A program made the translations under genes and the position numbers. A DNA stretch of 32,710 bases from Erysipelatoclostridium sp. AM42-17 (GTDB lineage Bacteria > Bacillota_I > Bacilli_A > Erysipelotrichales > Coprobacillaceae): assembly GCF_003480255.1 (NCBI RefSeq), contig NZ_QUIN01000027.1, forward strand, positions 1-32,710, read 5' to 3'. Every line of letters begins with the position of its first letter. The first letter of the stretch is position 1. Shown piece by piece: positions 1 to 10,860 of the stretch. Below the pieces are notes generated by a model. That model made no database searches. It was not told where the DNA came from and saw only the letters and a program-made list of their open reading frames with translations.

Positions 1-41
1 GGCGACGATAGTGCTACGGTGCAACAATAGCGAACTGCCAG
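1..41 (+). rRNA. rrf: 3' end of 5S rRNA gene (partial)
   Basis: The first ~41 bases read like the last third of a bacterial 5S rRNA. There is a GGCGACGATAG segment, a helix IV stem GTGC/GTGC (with G-U wobbles) closed by a stable C(UACG)G loop at about 12-23, then AATAG and a terminal CTGCCAG (35-41). This matches the family pattern GCGAUgGUAGU-hairpin-AgUAGg...CUGCCAG by eye. No good reading frame covers it. A T-rich stretch follows. The rest of the gene lies outside the window. An rRNA copy at the very edge also fits an assembly break. The call rests on pattern memory, not alignment. Confidence 0.6.
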
Positions 42-58
42 TTCTTTTTTTATGTTTT
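32..58 (+). terminator. Possible terminator after 5S rRNA
   Basis: A short inverted repeat GAACT-GCC-AGTTC (32-44) is followed by T7 (45-51) and a second T-run (53-58). The stem overlaps the 5S 3' end, so the T-runs may simply follow the rRNA acceptor helix. It would separate the rRNA unit from the next operon. Confidence 0.4.
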
Positions 59-142
59 TTACAACAAATTTAGAATATTTCAAACAAAAGTAACTAATCT
101 CTAAAAACATCAAATTATATATATTTTTTGTAAATTTTATAG

Positions 143-148
143 TATAAT
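143..148 (+). promoter_or_regulatory. -10 box of the tsaC-to-atpC operon
   Basis: A perfect TATAAT lies 21 bases upstream of the ATG of the first gene. The -35 region (around 120-125) is poor in this AT-rich stretch. No other clear promoter or terminator was seen before 9872, so this may drive the whole 13-14 gene run, though internal promoters cannot be excluded. Confidence 0.5.
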
Positions 149-169
149 TGGTGCAAATGAGGTGATTTG

Positions 170-790
170 ATGAACACGGTTTTAGTCGGAAAAGATGATA
201 TAGATACAATCGTACCAGTTCTTTTAGCTGGTGATGTTGTCGCTTTTCCTACTGAAACCGTTTTTGGTTTAGGAGTAAAATTTAATGATTTAAATGCATT
301 AAATAAAATTTACCAACTAAAACATCGTGATAGTCATAAAGCTGTAACATTAATGGTTCATGATATCAAGGACATTGAAAAATATGCTTTTGTTGATGAT
401 CAAATCAATAATGTCATCCAGCATTTTATGCCTGGTGGAATTACTCTCATTTTAAAAAAGAAAGAAGTTATAGATGACGTCTTTACGTCAGGATTAAAAA
501 CAATTGGAATAAGAATTCCTGATGATCCTTTCGTTTTAGAATTATTAAAACGGGTAGGACCGATGTTTGTTACAAGCGCAAACATATCTGGACATTCAGA
601 TTTATTAAATCACCAAGATGTTTATTCTGTATTTAAGGGGAAAATCAAAATAATCGTTAAGGGTGATTGTGGTAATGAAATTCCAAGTACAGTAGTAAAG
701 TTAGATCAAGAAGTTCAAGTATTACGTAAGGGTCATATTTCAAAACAAGACATTGAGGAGGTGTACTATGAAGATTGCAATCGCATGTGA
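170..790 (+). CDS. tsaC: Threonylcarbamoyl-AMP synthase (Sua5/YwlC/TsaC family)
   Basis: A 206-residue YrdC-fold enzyme that would make L-threonylcarbamoyladenylate from threonine, bicarbonate and ATP for the t6A37 tRNA modification. Visible family signatures are FPTETVFGLG near the N-terminus, KHRDSHKA (nucleotide and bicarbonate site), PGGITLIL, IRIPDDPF, FVTSANISG and a final STVVKLD...VLRKGHI. It has only the YrdC domain; the extra C-terminal Sua5 domain of Bacillus YwlC is missing, so it is the short TsaC form. ATG 170 is preferred over TTG 167 because GAGGTGA (159-165) spaces best to it. It is first in the operon and its end overlaps rpiB by 23 bases. YciO-type paralogues of unknown function are the main alternative. 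Confidence 0.9.
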   Translation: MNTVLVGKDDIDTIVPVLLAGDVVAFPTETVFGLGVKFNDLNALNKIYQLKHRDSHKAVTLMVHDIKDIEKYAFVDDQINNVIQHFMPGGITLILKKKEVIDDVFTSGLKTIGIRIPDDPFVLELLKRVGPMFVTSANISGHSDLLNHQDVYSVFKGKIKIIVKGDCGNEIPSTVVKLDQEVQVLRKGHISKQDIEEVYYEDCNRM

Positions 791-1208
791 TCATGGTGGA
801 TTACGTTTAAAAAATGTTTTAAAAGCTGATTTAGAAGAACATGGATATGATGTCGAAGATTTTGGTACTTACAGCGATGATAGCTGTGATTATCCAGATT
901 ATGCAGGACCTGCTGCTAAAGCGGTAGCTTCTGGAAAATGTGATAAAGGTGTTGTTGTTTGTGGTACTGGAATTGGTGTAAGCATTACAGCAAATAAAGT
1001 AGATGGTATCCGTTGTGCTTTATGTCACGATGTTTTCAGTGCAAAAGCAACACGTGCACATAACGATACAAATATGTTAGCTATGGGTCAACGTGTTATC
1101 GGTGAAGGATTAGCTTTAGAAATATTACATGCATGGTTAGAAACCGAATATGAAGGTGGAAGACATGATCAAAGAATTAAAAAAATGATGGCTTATGAGG
1201 GGGAATAG
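768..1208 (+). CDS. rpiB: Ribose-5-phosphate isomerase B
   Basis: 146 residues of the LacAB/RpiB family, interconverting ribose 5-phosphate and ribulose 5-phosphate in the non-oxidative pentose phosphate pathway. The N-terminus [11 protein letters not shown], the CGTGIG loop with its catalytic-type Cys, CHDVFSA and RAHNDTNML (substrate-binding His and Asn) are all present and full length. Start ATG 768 follows GAGGAGGTG (755-763); an upstream in-frame TTG at 753 has no ribosome site. The RpiB-glyA-upp order matches the Bacillus chromosome region, which favours RpiB over the galactose isomerase subunits LacA/LacB. Translation is probably coupled to the preceding gene. Confidence 0.93.
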   Translation: MKIAIACDHGGLRLKNVLKADLEEHGYDVEDFGTYSDDSCDYPDYAGPAAKAVASGKCDKGVVVCGTGIGVSITANKVDGIRCALCHDVFSAKATRAHNDTNMLAMGQRVIGEGLALEILHAWLETEYEGGRHDQRIKKMMAYEGE

Positions 1209-1212
1209 TCAA

Positions 1213-2451
1213 ATGAAAGACGTAGAATTATTTAAAAGTGTAGAAAAAGAATTAAATAGACAAAGATCAAATATTGAGTTAATTGCTTCTGAGAACTTTG
1301 TTTCTCCAGAAATCTTAGAATTAGCTGGAAGCGTACTTACAAATAAATACGCAGAAGGATATCCAGCTAAAAGATATTATGGTGGATGTCAATTTGTAGA
1401 CGAAGTAGAAGAATTAGCTCGTACTAGATTATGTAAAATTTATGGAGCTGAACATGCAAATGTGCAACCACATAGTGGTGCTCAAGCAAATACAGCTGTT
1501 TATCTTGCCTTATTAAATCATGGAGACAAAGTATTAGGAATGTCTCTAGCTGATGGAGGACATTTAACTCATGGTCATCCATTAAACTTTTCAGGAATTA
1601 ACTATGAATTCTATAGTTATGGTGTAAATAAAGAAACTGAAATGATTGATTACGACGAATATAAAAAGAAAGTCGAAGAAATTAAACCAAAATTAGTTGT
1701 TGCTGGAGCAAGTGCTTATAGTAGAACAATTGATTTTGAATTTATGGCAAAAGTTGCTCATGATAATGGTGCATTATTCATGGTAGATATGGCACATATT
1801 GCTGGACTTGTTGCTGCTGGATTACATCCATCACCATTTCCACACGCTGATATCGTGACAACAACTACACATAAAACATTAAGAGGACCACGTGGTGGTG
1901 TTATTATGTGTAAAAAAGAATTTGCTGCTGATATTGATCGTGCAGTATTCCCAGGTATGCAAGGTGGTCCATTAATGCATATTATCGCTGCTAAAGCACA
2001 ATGTTTCTATGAAGTAATGCAACCTGAATTTAAAGAATATGCAAGCCAAATTATTAAAAATGCAAAAGCATTAGAAAAAACATTAAAAGAAGAAGGATTC
2101 AGATTAGTTGCTGACGGAACTGATAACCATTTAATTCTTATTGATGTTAAAGCAAGTTGTGGCATTTCTGGTAAAAAAGCACAACGTTTATTAGATGAAA
2201 TCAATATTACAGCTAATAAAAATGCTATTCCTTTTGATACAGAAAAACCATTCAAAGCTTCTGGTTTACGTGTAGGTACACCAGCAATGACAACAAAAGG
2301 ATTCAAAGAAGAAGACTTTGAAGAAGTAGGAAGAATTATTGCTTATCGTTTAAAAAATGAAGAAACTGACGAAATTAAAGAAGAATGCTTAAAACGTGTA
2401 AAAGCATTAACAGATAAAGTTACAATGTATAAAGATATTCAATATATCTAG
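1213..2451 (+). CDS. glyA: Serine hydroxymethyltransferase
   Basis: A 412-residue PLP enzyme that converts serine and tetrahydrofolate to glycine and 5,10-methylene-THF, the main one-carbon source. Visible motifs are [14 protein letters not shown], the [13 protein letters not shown] segment, [19 protein letters not shown] and [14 protein letters not shown], in which K221 is the PLP-binding lysine. Length is typical. ATG 1213 is chosen because GAGGGGGA (1197-1204) precedes it; the upstream in-frame ATG 1195 lies inside rpiB and has no site. The gap to rpiB is 4 bases. No glycine riboswitch or other leader is present because the gene is internal to the operon. Confidence 0.97.
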   Translation: MKDVELFKSVEKELNRQRSNIELIASENFVSPEILELAGSVLTNKYAEGYPAKRYYGGCQFVDEVEELARTRLCKIYGAEHANVQPHSGAQANTAVYLALLNHGDKVLGMSLADGGHLTHGHPLNFSGINYEFYSYGVNKETEMIDYDEYKKKVEEIKPKLVVAGASAYSRTIDFEFMAKVAHDNGALFMVDMAHIAGLVAAGLHPSPFPHADIVTTTTHKTLRGPRGGVIMCKKEFAADIDRAVFPGMQGGPLMHIIAAKAQCFYEVMQPEFKEYASQIIKNAKALEKTLKEEGFRLVADGTDNHLILIDVKASCGISGKKAQRLLDEINITANKNAIPFDTEKPFKASGLRVGTPAMTTKGFKEEDFEEVGRIIAYRLKNEETDEIKEECLKRVKALTDKVTMYKDIQYI

Positions 2452-2460
2452 GAGGTCATT

Positions 2461-3084
2461 ATGTCTTTAACAATATTAGATCATGCGCTTATTAAACATA
2501 AACTTACAATTATGCGTGATAAAAATACATCAACTTATATATTTAAACAAAACTTAGATGAAATTGCTAAGTTAATGGCATTTGAAGTAACAAGAAACAT
2601 TCCACTAAAAGATAAAGAAATTGAAACACCAATTTGTAAAATGATAGGAAAAGAAATGGATAAACAAATTATTCTTGTTCCTATTTTAAGAGCCGGAATT
2701 GGTTTAGTAGATGGTTTTAGAGATATTATTCCAACAGCCAAAATTGGTCATATTGGAATGGAAAGAGATGAAGAAACACTTATTCCACGTGAATACTATG
2801 CCAAATTCCCAAAAGGAATTGAAGATTCAGTTGTTATTGTTGTTGATCCAATGCTAGCAACAGGTGGAAGTGCAAATATGGCTATTGAAAATATTAAACA
2901 AAGAGGAGCTAAAAATATTAGATTAGTTTGTTTAGTAGGAGCACCTGAAGGGGTAGCGGCCATCCAAAAAGAACATCCTGATGTCGATATCATGTTAGCG
3001 GCATTAGATGAAAAATTAAATGAAAATGGTTATATTGTACCAGGACTTGGAGATGCCGGAGATCGTTTATTTGGCACTGATTAA
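2461..3084 (+). CDS. upp: Uracil phosphoribosyltransferase
   Basis: 207 residues, making UMP from uracil and PRPP in pyrimidine salvage. Seen in the sequence: [12 protein letters not shown], the PRPP-binding signature [21 protein letters not shown], and the C-terminal uracil-binding region with [16 protein letters not shown] 2461 follows AGGAGG that overlaps the glyA stop. Its stop overlaps the next ATG (TAATG). Upp directly before the atp genes is the same neighbourhood as in Bacillus, so linkage rather than shared pathway explains its place here. Confidence 0.97.
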   Translation: MSLTILDHALIKHKLTIMRDKNTSTYIFKQNLDEIAKLMAFEVTRNIPLKDKEIETPICKMIGKEMDKQIILVPILRAGIGLVDGFRDIIPTAKIGHIGMERDEETLIPREYYAKFPKGIEDSVVIVVDPMLATGGSANMAIENIKQRGAKNIRLVCLVGAPEGVAAIQKEHPDVDIMLAALDEKLNENGYIVPGLGDAGDRLFGTD

Positions 3085-3281
3085 TGGATAAACAATTAAT
3101 TAAAGATTTAATTTATGGTTTAACACTGGCAAGTGAGGTTATTGGCAGTTTTATGATTGCTGTGATAGTGGGAATACAATTAGATCGGTATTTCCACACA
3201 AAGCCAGTTTGGATTATCATACTTTTGATTTTTGCTTTTATTCATGTTATGAAAATATTATTTAAAGTAGGTAAAAAATGA
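3084..3281 (+). CDS. AtpZ-like F0F1-ATPase accessory membrane protein
   Basis: A 65-residue protein with two predicted transmembrane segments (about residues 9-30 and 37-58), separated by a short loop with LDRYFHTKP, and a basic tail. This is the layout of the small AtpZ/ATPase_gene1 family encoded upstream of atpI in several Bacillota. Work on Bacillus pseudofirmus suggested a Mg2+/Ca2+ supply role for AtpI and AtpZ; that is family knowledge, not shown here. The start overlaps the upp stop (TAATG) and the end overlaps the next gene by 4 bases (ATGA), so translation is likely coupled. Confidence 0.75.
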   Translation: MDKQLIKDLIYGLTLASEVIGSFMIAVIVGIQLDRYFHTKPVWIIILLIFAFIHVMKILFKVGKK

Positions 3282-3649
3282 ACGAAAGAGATGTGTTAAA
3301 ACAATCGATTAAAGTTTTTATTATAGGTTTGATTATATTTAGTTTAATAGGTGTGATATTAAAGAGTATCGCTTATCCTTTAGGGTTTGCTTTAGGATAT
3401 GTCATCAATGTTATTATTTTTAATATCATCATTAAAACATCTGATTTAATATTGAATATAGGACATTCTATAAGCATGATTGTTATCATGTCGATTATTA
3501 AATTATTATTGTATGCATTAGGATTTTTATTAGCCATATTCTTTAAAGACATCTTAAGTATTATCGGTGTTTTCTTTGGATATATGGTAATAAAAATAAC
3601 GATAAATATTATGGGTTATTTAACTAAGGAGGTGAAAGAGAATGAGTAA
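3278..3649 (+). CDS. atpI: ATP synthase protein I
   Basis: A 123-residue, very hydrophobic protein with four predicted membrane helices (about residues 10-30, 33-55, 62-85, 88-112). This matches the AtpI/UncI family, which helps assemble the c-ring and lies just before atpB in many ATP synthase operons. The sequence is poorly conserved, so the assignment rests on size, topology and position. It overlaps the preceding small gene by 4 bases and atpB by 8 bases; the atpB ribosome site GGAGGTGA lies inside its 3' end. Confidence 0.75.
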   Translation: MNERDVLKQSIKVFIIGLIIFSLIGVILKSIAYPLGFALGYVINVIIFNIIIKTSDLILNIGHSISMIVIMSIIKLLLYALGFLLAIFFKDILSIIGVFFGYMVIKITINIMGYLTKEVKENE

Positions 3650-4316
3650 CTTCTTAGATTCAATTCAAGTTGAATTAATCTTTTCACTTATTATTATGAC
3701 ATGTCTTGCAATCTTCTTTATTTATGCAGGACGTAAAGTCGCCGCAGCTGATCCTACAGCTAAACCTAAAGGAGTAGTTTTAGTTGTTGAAACAGGTGTG
3801 AAAATGATTTATGACTATTTAAAAGGAATTATGCCTAAAAAGTTTGAAAAAAACTATTATCCTTATTTTGCAATGTTATTTGCGTATTTAGTTATTTCAA
3901 ATATTAGTGGTTTAATAGGCTTTGAAGCACCAACTTCAAACTATTCTATTACCTTAGCTATGACAATCATTACATTCTGTTTAATTCAGTTTAACGCAAT
4001 TAAAAAACAAGGATTTTTAAATTATATTTGGGGTGCCGTTTGGCCACCAACAAATTTATTAAGTATCTTATCACCACTTATTTCATTATCAATGCGTTTA
4101 TTTGGTAATATTTTAAGTGGATCTATCTTAATGTATTTGGTTTACCAATTTACAGGATACCTATCAAGTTATGTCATCAACTTTAACTTTTTAGGACCAA
4201 TTATTGCCCCTGTATTACATTGTTACTTTGATATCTTTGCAGGGTGTGTTCAAACACTGGTATTTGTCACATTATCATCTATCTTGATTATGATGGAAAA
4301 TCCAGATGAAGAATAA
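3642..4316 (+). CDS. atpB: ATP synthase F0 subunit a
   Basis: A 224-residue multi-helix membrane protein forming the stator half-channels for ion flow across F0. The key SLSMRLFGN helix carries the essential arginine (R152, equivalent to E. coli R210). The last helix, FDIFAGCVQTLVFVTLSS, has the conserved Gln. TSNYSITLAMTI is the usual segment after helix 2. Start ATG 3642 follows GGAGGTGA. A 66-base spacer with a hairpin separates it from atpE, the largest gap among the atp genes. The c subunit suggests that the ion could be Na+; I cannot decide this from subunit a alone. Confidence 0.95.
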   Translation: MSNFLDSIQVELIFSLIIMTCLAIFFIYAGRKVAAADPTAKPKGVVLVVETGVKMIYDYLKGIMPKKFEKNYYPYFAMLFAYLVISNISGLIGFEAPTSNYSITLAMTIITFCLIQFNAIKKQGFLNYIWGAVWPPTNLLSILSPLISLSMRLFGNILSGSILMYLVYQFTGYLSSYVINFNFLGPIIAPVLHCYFDIFAGCVQTLVFVTLSSILIMMENPDEE

Positions 4317-4319
4317 GTT

Positions 4320-4341
4320 CTAACCTAGAATGCTAGTTTAG
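4320..4341 (+). repeat. Hairpin between atpB and atpE
   Basis: Imperfect inverted repeat CTAACCTAG (4320-4328), loop AATG, CTAGTTTAG (4333-4341), with one mismatch in nine pairs. No T-run follows, so it is not a standard terminator. It precedes a strong TAGGAGG site (4368-4374) for atpE. Such a stem could be an RNA processing or stability site; that is inference. Confidence 0.5.
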
Positions 4342-4382
4342 ATATAAATGAAAATGAAAACTATTTATAGGAGGAAAAAATT

Positions 4383-4607
4383 ATGGTAAAAGGATTAATC
4401 GCAATCGCAGCAGGTCTTGCTGTATGTGCAGGTTTAGGAACAGGGATCGGTGAAGGGATTGCCGCTAGTAAAGCAGTAGAAGCTGTAGGAAGAAATCCAG
4501 AAGCTGAAGGTAAAATCCGTACAATGATGATCTTAGGTATTGCCTTATCAGAAACTGTTGCCATCTATGGTTTATTAGTTTCATTAATCTTATTATTCGT
4601 ATATTAA
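4383..4607 (+). CDS. atpE: ATP synthase F0 subunit c, two-carboxylate ion site
   Basis: A 74-residue hairpin of two membrane helices (about 3-27 and 46-72) joined by the polar RNPE loop (R37-E40). It forms the rotor ring. The ion-site carboxylate is E57 in the segment [10 protein letters not shown]. Lined up with the Na+ c subunit of Ilyobacter (Q32, E65, S66, Y70), this protein has E24, E57, T58 and Y62 with the same spacing. So it has a second carboxylate at the Gln position plus a Thr and Tyr. That resembles the two-carboxylate Na+ ring described for Fusobacterium, although streptococcal H+ enzymes also carry the first Glu. The strong ribosome site AGGAGG (4369-4374) fits the need for many copies. 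Confidence 0.95.
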   Translation: MVKGLIAIAAGLAVCAGLGTGIGEGIAASKAVEAVGRNPEAEGKIRTMMILGIALSETVAIYGLLVSLILLFVY

Positions 4608-4638
4608 TAATTGACTATCTAGAAAAGGAGGAATATAA

Positions 4639-5139
4639 ATGCCAGATATTGCCGGAAAATTATTCCCTAATGTAACAACTTTGATTGTTCAATTATTATC
4701 TACTGGTGTCTTATTAATTATTTTCAAGAAATTTTTATGGGTGCCAGTGCAAAATTATTTTGCTAAAAGAGCGGATTATATTGAATCAACAATCAATGAT
4801 GCAAAAGAAATGAATGAAAAAGCAAGTAAGCATTTAACTGAAGCTGAAAAGCAAGCACGTGATGCAGCCATGCAATATCGTTCAATTTTAGATCAAGCTA
4901 AAGAAGATGGTCAAAGAGCAAAACAACAAATTGTTGATGAAGCTCAAAAAGAAGCACAAAATAAAATTGAACAAGCACGTCGTGAAATCGAATCAGAAAA
5001 ACTTCAAGCACGCCAAGATATGAAAGAAGAAATTGTGGATGTTGCTTTAGAAGTTGCAACTAAAGTAATGAACAAAGAAATGAATGAATCAATCAATAAA
5101 GAACTTGTTGAAAACTTTGTTGATGAAGTGGTGAACTAA
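4639..5139 (+). CDS. atpF: ATP synthase F0 subunit b
   Basis: 166 residues. One N-terminal membrane segment (about residues 13-34) is followed by a long charged helix rich in Ala, Glu, Lys and Gln, including the region from YIESTINDAKEMN through heptad-like AEKQARDAA and QEAQNKIEQARREIE. This is the dimeric peripheral stalk that ties F1 to subunit a. Start ATG 4639 follows AAGGAGG. The stop overlaps the atpH start (TAATG). Length is normal and nothing is odd. Confidence 0.95.
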   Translation: MPDIAGKLFPNVTTLIVQLLSTGVLLIIFKKFLWVPVQNYFAKRADYIESTINDAKEMNEKASKHLTEAEKQARDAAMQYRSILDQAKEDGQRAKQQIVDEAQKEAQNKIEQARREIESEKLQARQDMKEEIVDVALEVATKVMNKEMNESINKELVENFVDEVVN

Positions 5140-5672
5140 TGAACGTCATTTCACAAAGATATGCAGAATCATTATTTGATTTAGCACTAGAAGAAAACAA
5201 GCTAGATGATTATTTAAATGATATGAAGCTTGTTGATGAAGTATTAGAAAGTGATCCTCAATTTGTTCAATTCTTTAGTCATGTATTAATTAAAGATGAT
5301 GTAAAATGTCAGTTAATTGATGAATCTTTTAAAGGAAACATTAATGAATATGTTTTAAACTTTTTAAAACTATTAGTTAAAAAAAGAAGAATTCGTTATA
5401 TTGGCGAAATAGTCAAAGCTTTTATTACTCTTAGTCATCGTCATTTAGGTATTGAAGAAGGAATTATTTATAGTCCTTATCAATTATCTACTAAAGAAGT
5501 TCAAGAAATAGAACAAGTGATGAGTAAAAAAGAAAATAAAAAAGTGACTTTAAAAGTACGTCTTGATCCATCCTTAGTAGGAGGGGTTAAAGTCGAAGTG
5601 AACAATCGTATTTACGATGGTTCAATTAAGAATAAAGTAGAAGTTCTTAAAAAAGAATTATTAAGAAAGTAG
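5139..5672 (+). CDS. atpH: ATP synthase F1 subunit delta
   Basis: 177 residues of the OSCP/delta family, the cap that joins the b stalk to the alpha/beta crown. The typical start is visible (VISQRYAESLFDLA, residues 3-16). The C-terminal signature GGVKVEVNNRIYDGSIKNK corresponds to the family pattern GG..v.v....DgSi. The start codon overlaps the atpF stop by one base. There is no clear separate ribosome site, which suggests coupled translation with atpF. Confidence 0.93.
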   Translation: MNVISQRYAESLFDLALEENKLDDYLNDMKLVDEVLESDPQFVQFFSHVLIKDDVKCQLIDESFKGNINEYVLNFLKLLVKKRRIRYIGEIVKAFITLSHRHLGIEEGIIYSPYQLSTKEVQEIEQVMSKKENKKVTLKVRLDPSLVGGVKVEVNNRIYDGSIKNKVEVLKKELLRK

Positions 5673-5681
5673 GTGAAAATA

Positions 5682-7205
5682 GTGGGGCTTAGACCAGATG
5701 AAATTAGTGCTTTAATTAAAGAACAAATTAAACACTATGATGACATGATTGAACAAAAAGATGTCGGAACAGTTATGACTGTTGGTGATGGTGTATGTTT
5801 AATTCATGGATTAGATAACGCAATGCTTGGTGAATTATTATTATTCCCAAACGAAGTTTATGGAATGGTCATGAACTTAGATGAAGATAGCGTAGGAGCC
5901 GTACTACTTGGATCTGAAAGTACGATTAAAGAAGGAAACGAAGTTAAACGTACTGGAAAGATTATTGAAGTGCCTGTAGGAGATGCTTTGTTAGGTAGGG
6001 TTGTTAACCCATTAGGACAAGCCATCGATGGAAAAGGGCAAATTAAAACAACAAAAACAAGACCAATTGAACGTGTAGCAAGTGGGGTTATGACAAGAAA
6101 GAAAGTTGATCAACCTTTACAAACTGGTATTACATCAATTGACGCTATTATTCCAATTGGTAGAGGTCAACGTGAGTTAATTATCGGAGACCGTCAAACA
6201 GGTAAAACAGCTATCGCTATTGATACAATTTTAAATCAAAAAGATCAAAATATTTATTGTGTTTATGTTGCAATTGGACAAAAGAATTCAACTGTAGCAC
6301 AAGTTGTTGAAAAATTAAGAAAAGGTGGCGCAATGGATTATACATGTGTTGTATCTGCCGGAGCGTCAGAATTAGCACCAGTACAATATATTGCACCTTA
6401 TGCAGGTTGTGCTATTGCTGAAGAATGGCTTGAACAAGGTAAAGATGTCTTAATTGTTTATGATGATTTATCTAAACATGCCGTAGCTTATCGTACAGTG
6501 TCTTTATTACTTAAAAGACCACCAGGACGTGAAGCTTATCCAGGAGATGTATTCTACTTACATTCAAGATTACTTGAACGTGCTTGTCGTTTAAATGAAG
6601 AAAATGGGGGAGGATCAATTACTGCCTTACCAATCATTGAAACACAAGCTGGTGATATTTCAGCATACATTCCAACAAATGTTATTTCTATTACTGATGG
6701 ACAAATTTTCTTACAACAAGAATTATTCAACTCTGGATTTAGACCAGCGGTAGATACAGGATTATCAGTATCACGTGTAGGTTCATCAGCACAAATTAAA
6801 GCCATGAAACAAGTATCAAGTTCATTAAAACTTGAATTAGCACAATATGAAGAAATGCAAGCCTTTGCTCAATTTGGTAGTGACTTAGATGAAGCAACAA
6901 AAGCAACATTAGATCATGGTGCTAAAGTACGTGAAGTATTAAAACAAGCACAATACTCACCACGTGAAGTTTCAACACAAGTGATTACTTTATTTGCTTT
7001 AAAATATGGTTTTACAAAACCATTACAAGTAGAACAAGTAACAGCATTTATGGATGGATTAATTGAACATGTATCAATTAACCATCATGATATCATTGAT
7101 GAAATCAATGAACAAAAAGCAATTTCTGATGAATTATCTAAGAAAATGAAAGACGTCATTGGCGCATACGTTGAACAATTTGAAAAAACGCAAGCAGCGG
7201 GGTAA
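5682..7205 (+). CDS. atpA: ATP synthase F1 subunit alpha
   Basis: 507 residues, the non-catalytic nucleotide-binding subunit of F1. Visible: the N-terminal region [18 protein letters not shown] (close to bacillus AtpA), the Walker A loop [13 protein letters not shown], the segment [16 protein letters not shown], and DGQIFL...[17 protein letters not shown] chose GTG 5682, which gives MGLRPDEIS and matches the family N-terminus. An in-frame GTG at 5673 is possible but lies inside the ribosome site AGGTGA (5671-5676), which itself overlaps the atpH stop. Non-ATG initiation here may tune alpha output. Confidence 0.97.
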   Translation: MGLRPDEISALIKEQIKHYDDMIEQKDVGTVMTVGDGVCLIHGLDNAMLGELLLFPNEVYGMVMNLDEDSVGAVLLGSESTIKEGNEVKRTGKIIEVPVGDALLGRVVNPLGQAIDGKGQIKTTKTRPIERVASGVMTRKKVDQPLQTGITSIDAIIPIGRGQRELIIGDRQTGKTAIAIDTILNQKDQNIYCVYVAIGQKNSTVAQVVEKLRKGGAMDYTCVVSAGASELAPVQYIAPYAGCAIAEEWLEQGKDVLIVYDDLSKHAVAYRTVSLLLKRPPGREAYPGDVFYLHSRLLERACRLNEENGGGSITALPIIETQAGDISAYIPTNVISITDGQIFLQQELFNSGFRPAVDTGLSVSRVGSSAQIKAMKQVSSSLKLELAQYEEMQAFAQFGSDLDEATKATLDHGAKVREVLKQAQYSPREVSTQVITLFALKYGFTKPLQVEQVTAFMDGLIEHVSINHHDIIDEINEQKAISDELSKKMKDVIGAYVEQFEKTQAAG

Positions 7206-7208
7206 TGA

Positions 7209-9872
<2,664 letters not shown>

Positions 9873-9873
9873 T

Positions 9874-9903
9874 AAAATGGAAGGGAAACCTTCCATTTTA
9901 ATT
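9874..9903 (+). terminator. Terminator of the atp operon
   Basis: A perfect 11-bp stem AAAATGGAAGG / CCTTCCATTTT (9874-9884, 9889-9899) with a GAAA tetraloop, one base after the atpC stop. The A and T ends allow some function in both directions. Confidence 0.88.
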
Positions 9904-9923
9904 TAAATAAAGTTATCTTTTCT

Positions 9924-9952
9924 TTAGCATTATTTTTAGATTATGCTATAAT
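9924..9952 (+). promoter_or_regulatory. Promoter of the putative Mn/metal exporter gene
   Basis: Hexamers TTAGCA (9924-9929) and TATAAT (9947-9952), 17 bases apart, with an extended -10 TGC just before TATAAT. The ATG is 25 bases after the -10, so the leader is far too short for a yybP-ykoY manganese riboswitch. Confidence 0.75.
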
Positions 9953-9976
9953 GGGGCAATAGAAAGGAATGATGAA

Positions 9977-10795
9977 ATGGATATATTATTAGAACCAACA
10001 AAAGAATCATTAATAACATTGCCTTTTTTACTACTGGCATGTTTATTCATAGAATATTTAACAAGTCGCAATGTTGCTAATAAAGTGATGGAACATGGAA
10101 AACTTGGACCAATCGTAGGAGCCATTGTAGGCTGTATTCCACAATGTGGTTTTTCTGTCCTTGCTGCTCGTTTTTATACAATGAACATTATTACAGCCGG
10201 TACCTTACTATCAGTCTTTATAGCGACAAGTGATGAAGCTTTATCAATTTTAGCGATTCATCCAGAATTATGGAAAACCATGATTTTATTGATTATTGTT
10301 AAAATTGCTGTTGGGGCGATTGCTGGTTTATTAGTTGACAAACATAATCATAAAAATGATGATGATTATGAATATATACAGGTAGCTGATTGTGATTGTG
10401 GATGTCAAAATGGTATCTTTGTACCAGCAATAAAACATGCATTAAAGATATTTGCCTTTATTTTACTTACTAATATAGCTTTATCATTACTTATTGATTA
10501 TGTCGGACAAGATACACTTACTGCTTTTTTAGAAACAAATAAATATCTACAGCCTTTAGCTTCAGGAATAGTAGGCTTTATTCCTAACTGTGCAGGGTCT
10601 GTTGTTTTAACTCAATTATATGTTTCAGGTGGTCTTACTTTTGGAGCGTTGATAACAGGGTTATCAACTTCAGCAGGTGTAGGAACATTAGCTTTAATAA
10701 CTTATAATGAAGATCGTCAAGATACAATAAGAATCTTATTATTATCTTATATCGTGGCACTTGTGATTGGATATTTACTTACCTTTATACTATAA
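9977..10795 (+). CDS. Putative manganese/heavy-metal exporter (ArsP_2-like permease)
   Basis: A 272-residue polytopic membrane protein with about seven to eight hydrophobic segments. It has an internal duplication: GAIVGCIPQCGFSVLAARFY (48-67) and GIVGFIPNCAGSVVLTQLY (197-215) are two versions of one helix motif, each with a Cys and Gly/Pro break. A hydrophilic central loop (about 121-145) carries HNH and C139-x-C141-x-C143 in acidic surroundings, a likely metal-binding site. The pattern fits the family often named putative manganese transporter or 10-TM heavy-metal exporter; substrate is inferred. ATG 9977 follows GAAAGGA. It is monocistronic, with its own promoter and terminator. Confidence 0.7.
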   Translation: MDILLEPTKESLITLPFLLLACLFIEYLTSRNVANKVMEHGKLGPIVGAIVGCIPQCGFSVLAARFYTMNIITAGTLLSVFIATSDEALSILAIHPELWKTMILLIIVKIAVGAIAGLLVDKHNHKNDDDYEYIQVADCDCGCQNGIFVPAIKHALKIFAFILLTNIALSLLIDYVGQDTLTAFLETNKYLQPLASGIVGFIPNCAGSVVLTQLYVSGGLTFGALITGLSTSAGVGTLALITYNEDRQDTIRILLLSYIVALVIGYLLTFIL

Positions 10796-10826
10796 TTATT
10801 TCCCAGGAAATATAAACAAATATGTC

Positions 10827-10854
10827 AAATCGAAACAAATGTTTCGATTTTTTT
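10827..10854 (+). terminator. Terminator of the metal exporter gene
   Basis: A perfect 10-bp stem AAATCGAAAC / GTTTCGATTT (10827-10836, 10841-10850), loop AAAT, followed by a T-run to 10854. It separates the transporter from ldh. Confidence 0.88.
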
Positions 10855-10860
10855 AATAAA

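Noticed and set aside
1192..1212. Glycine riboswitch before glyA
   Set aside because: glyA starts 4 bases after rpiB; no leader exists.
4361..4564. Minus-strand open frame opposite atpE
   Set aside because: It mirrors the codon pattern of the highly conserved c subunit, has no ribosome site and no resemblance to a known protein.
5673..5681. GTG 5673 as start of atpA
   Set aside because: It overlaps the ribosome site AGGTGA; GTG 5682 has proper spacing and gives the family N-terminus.
9900..9976. yybP-ykoY manganese riboswitch before the putative Mn exporter
   Set aside because: Only ~20 bases lie between the predicted transcript start and the ATG; there is no room for the aptamer.
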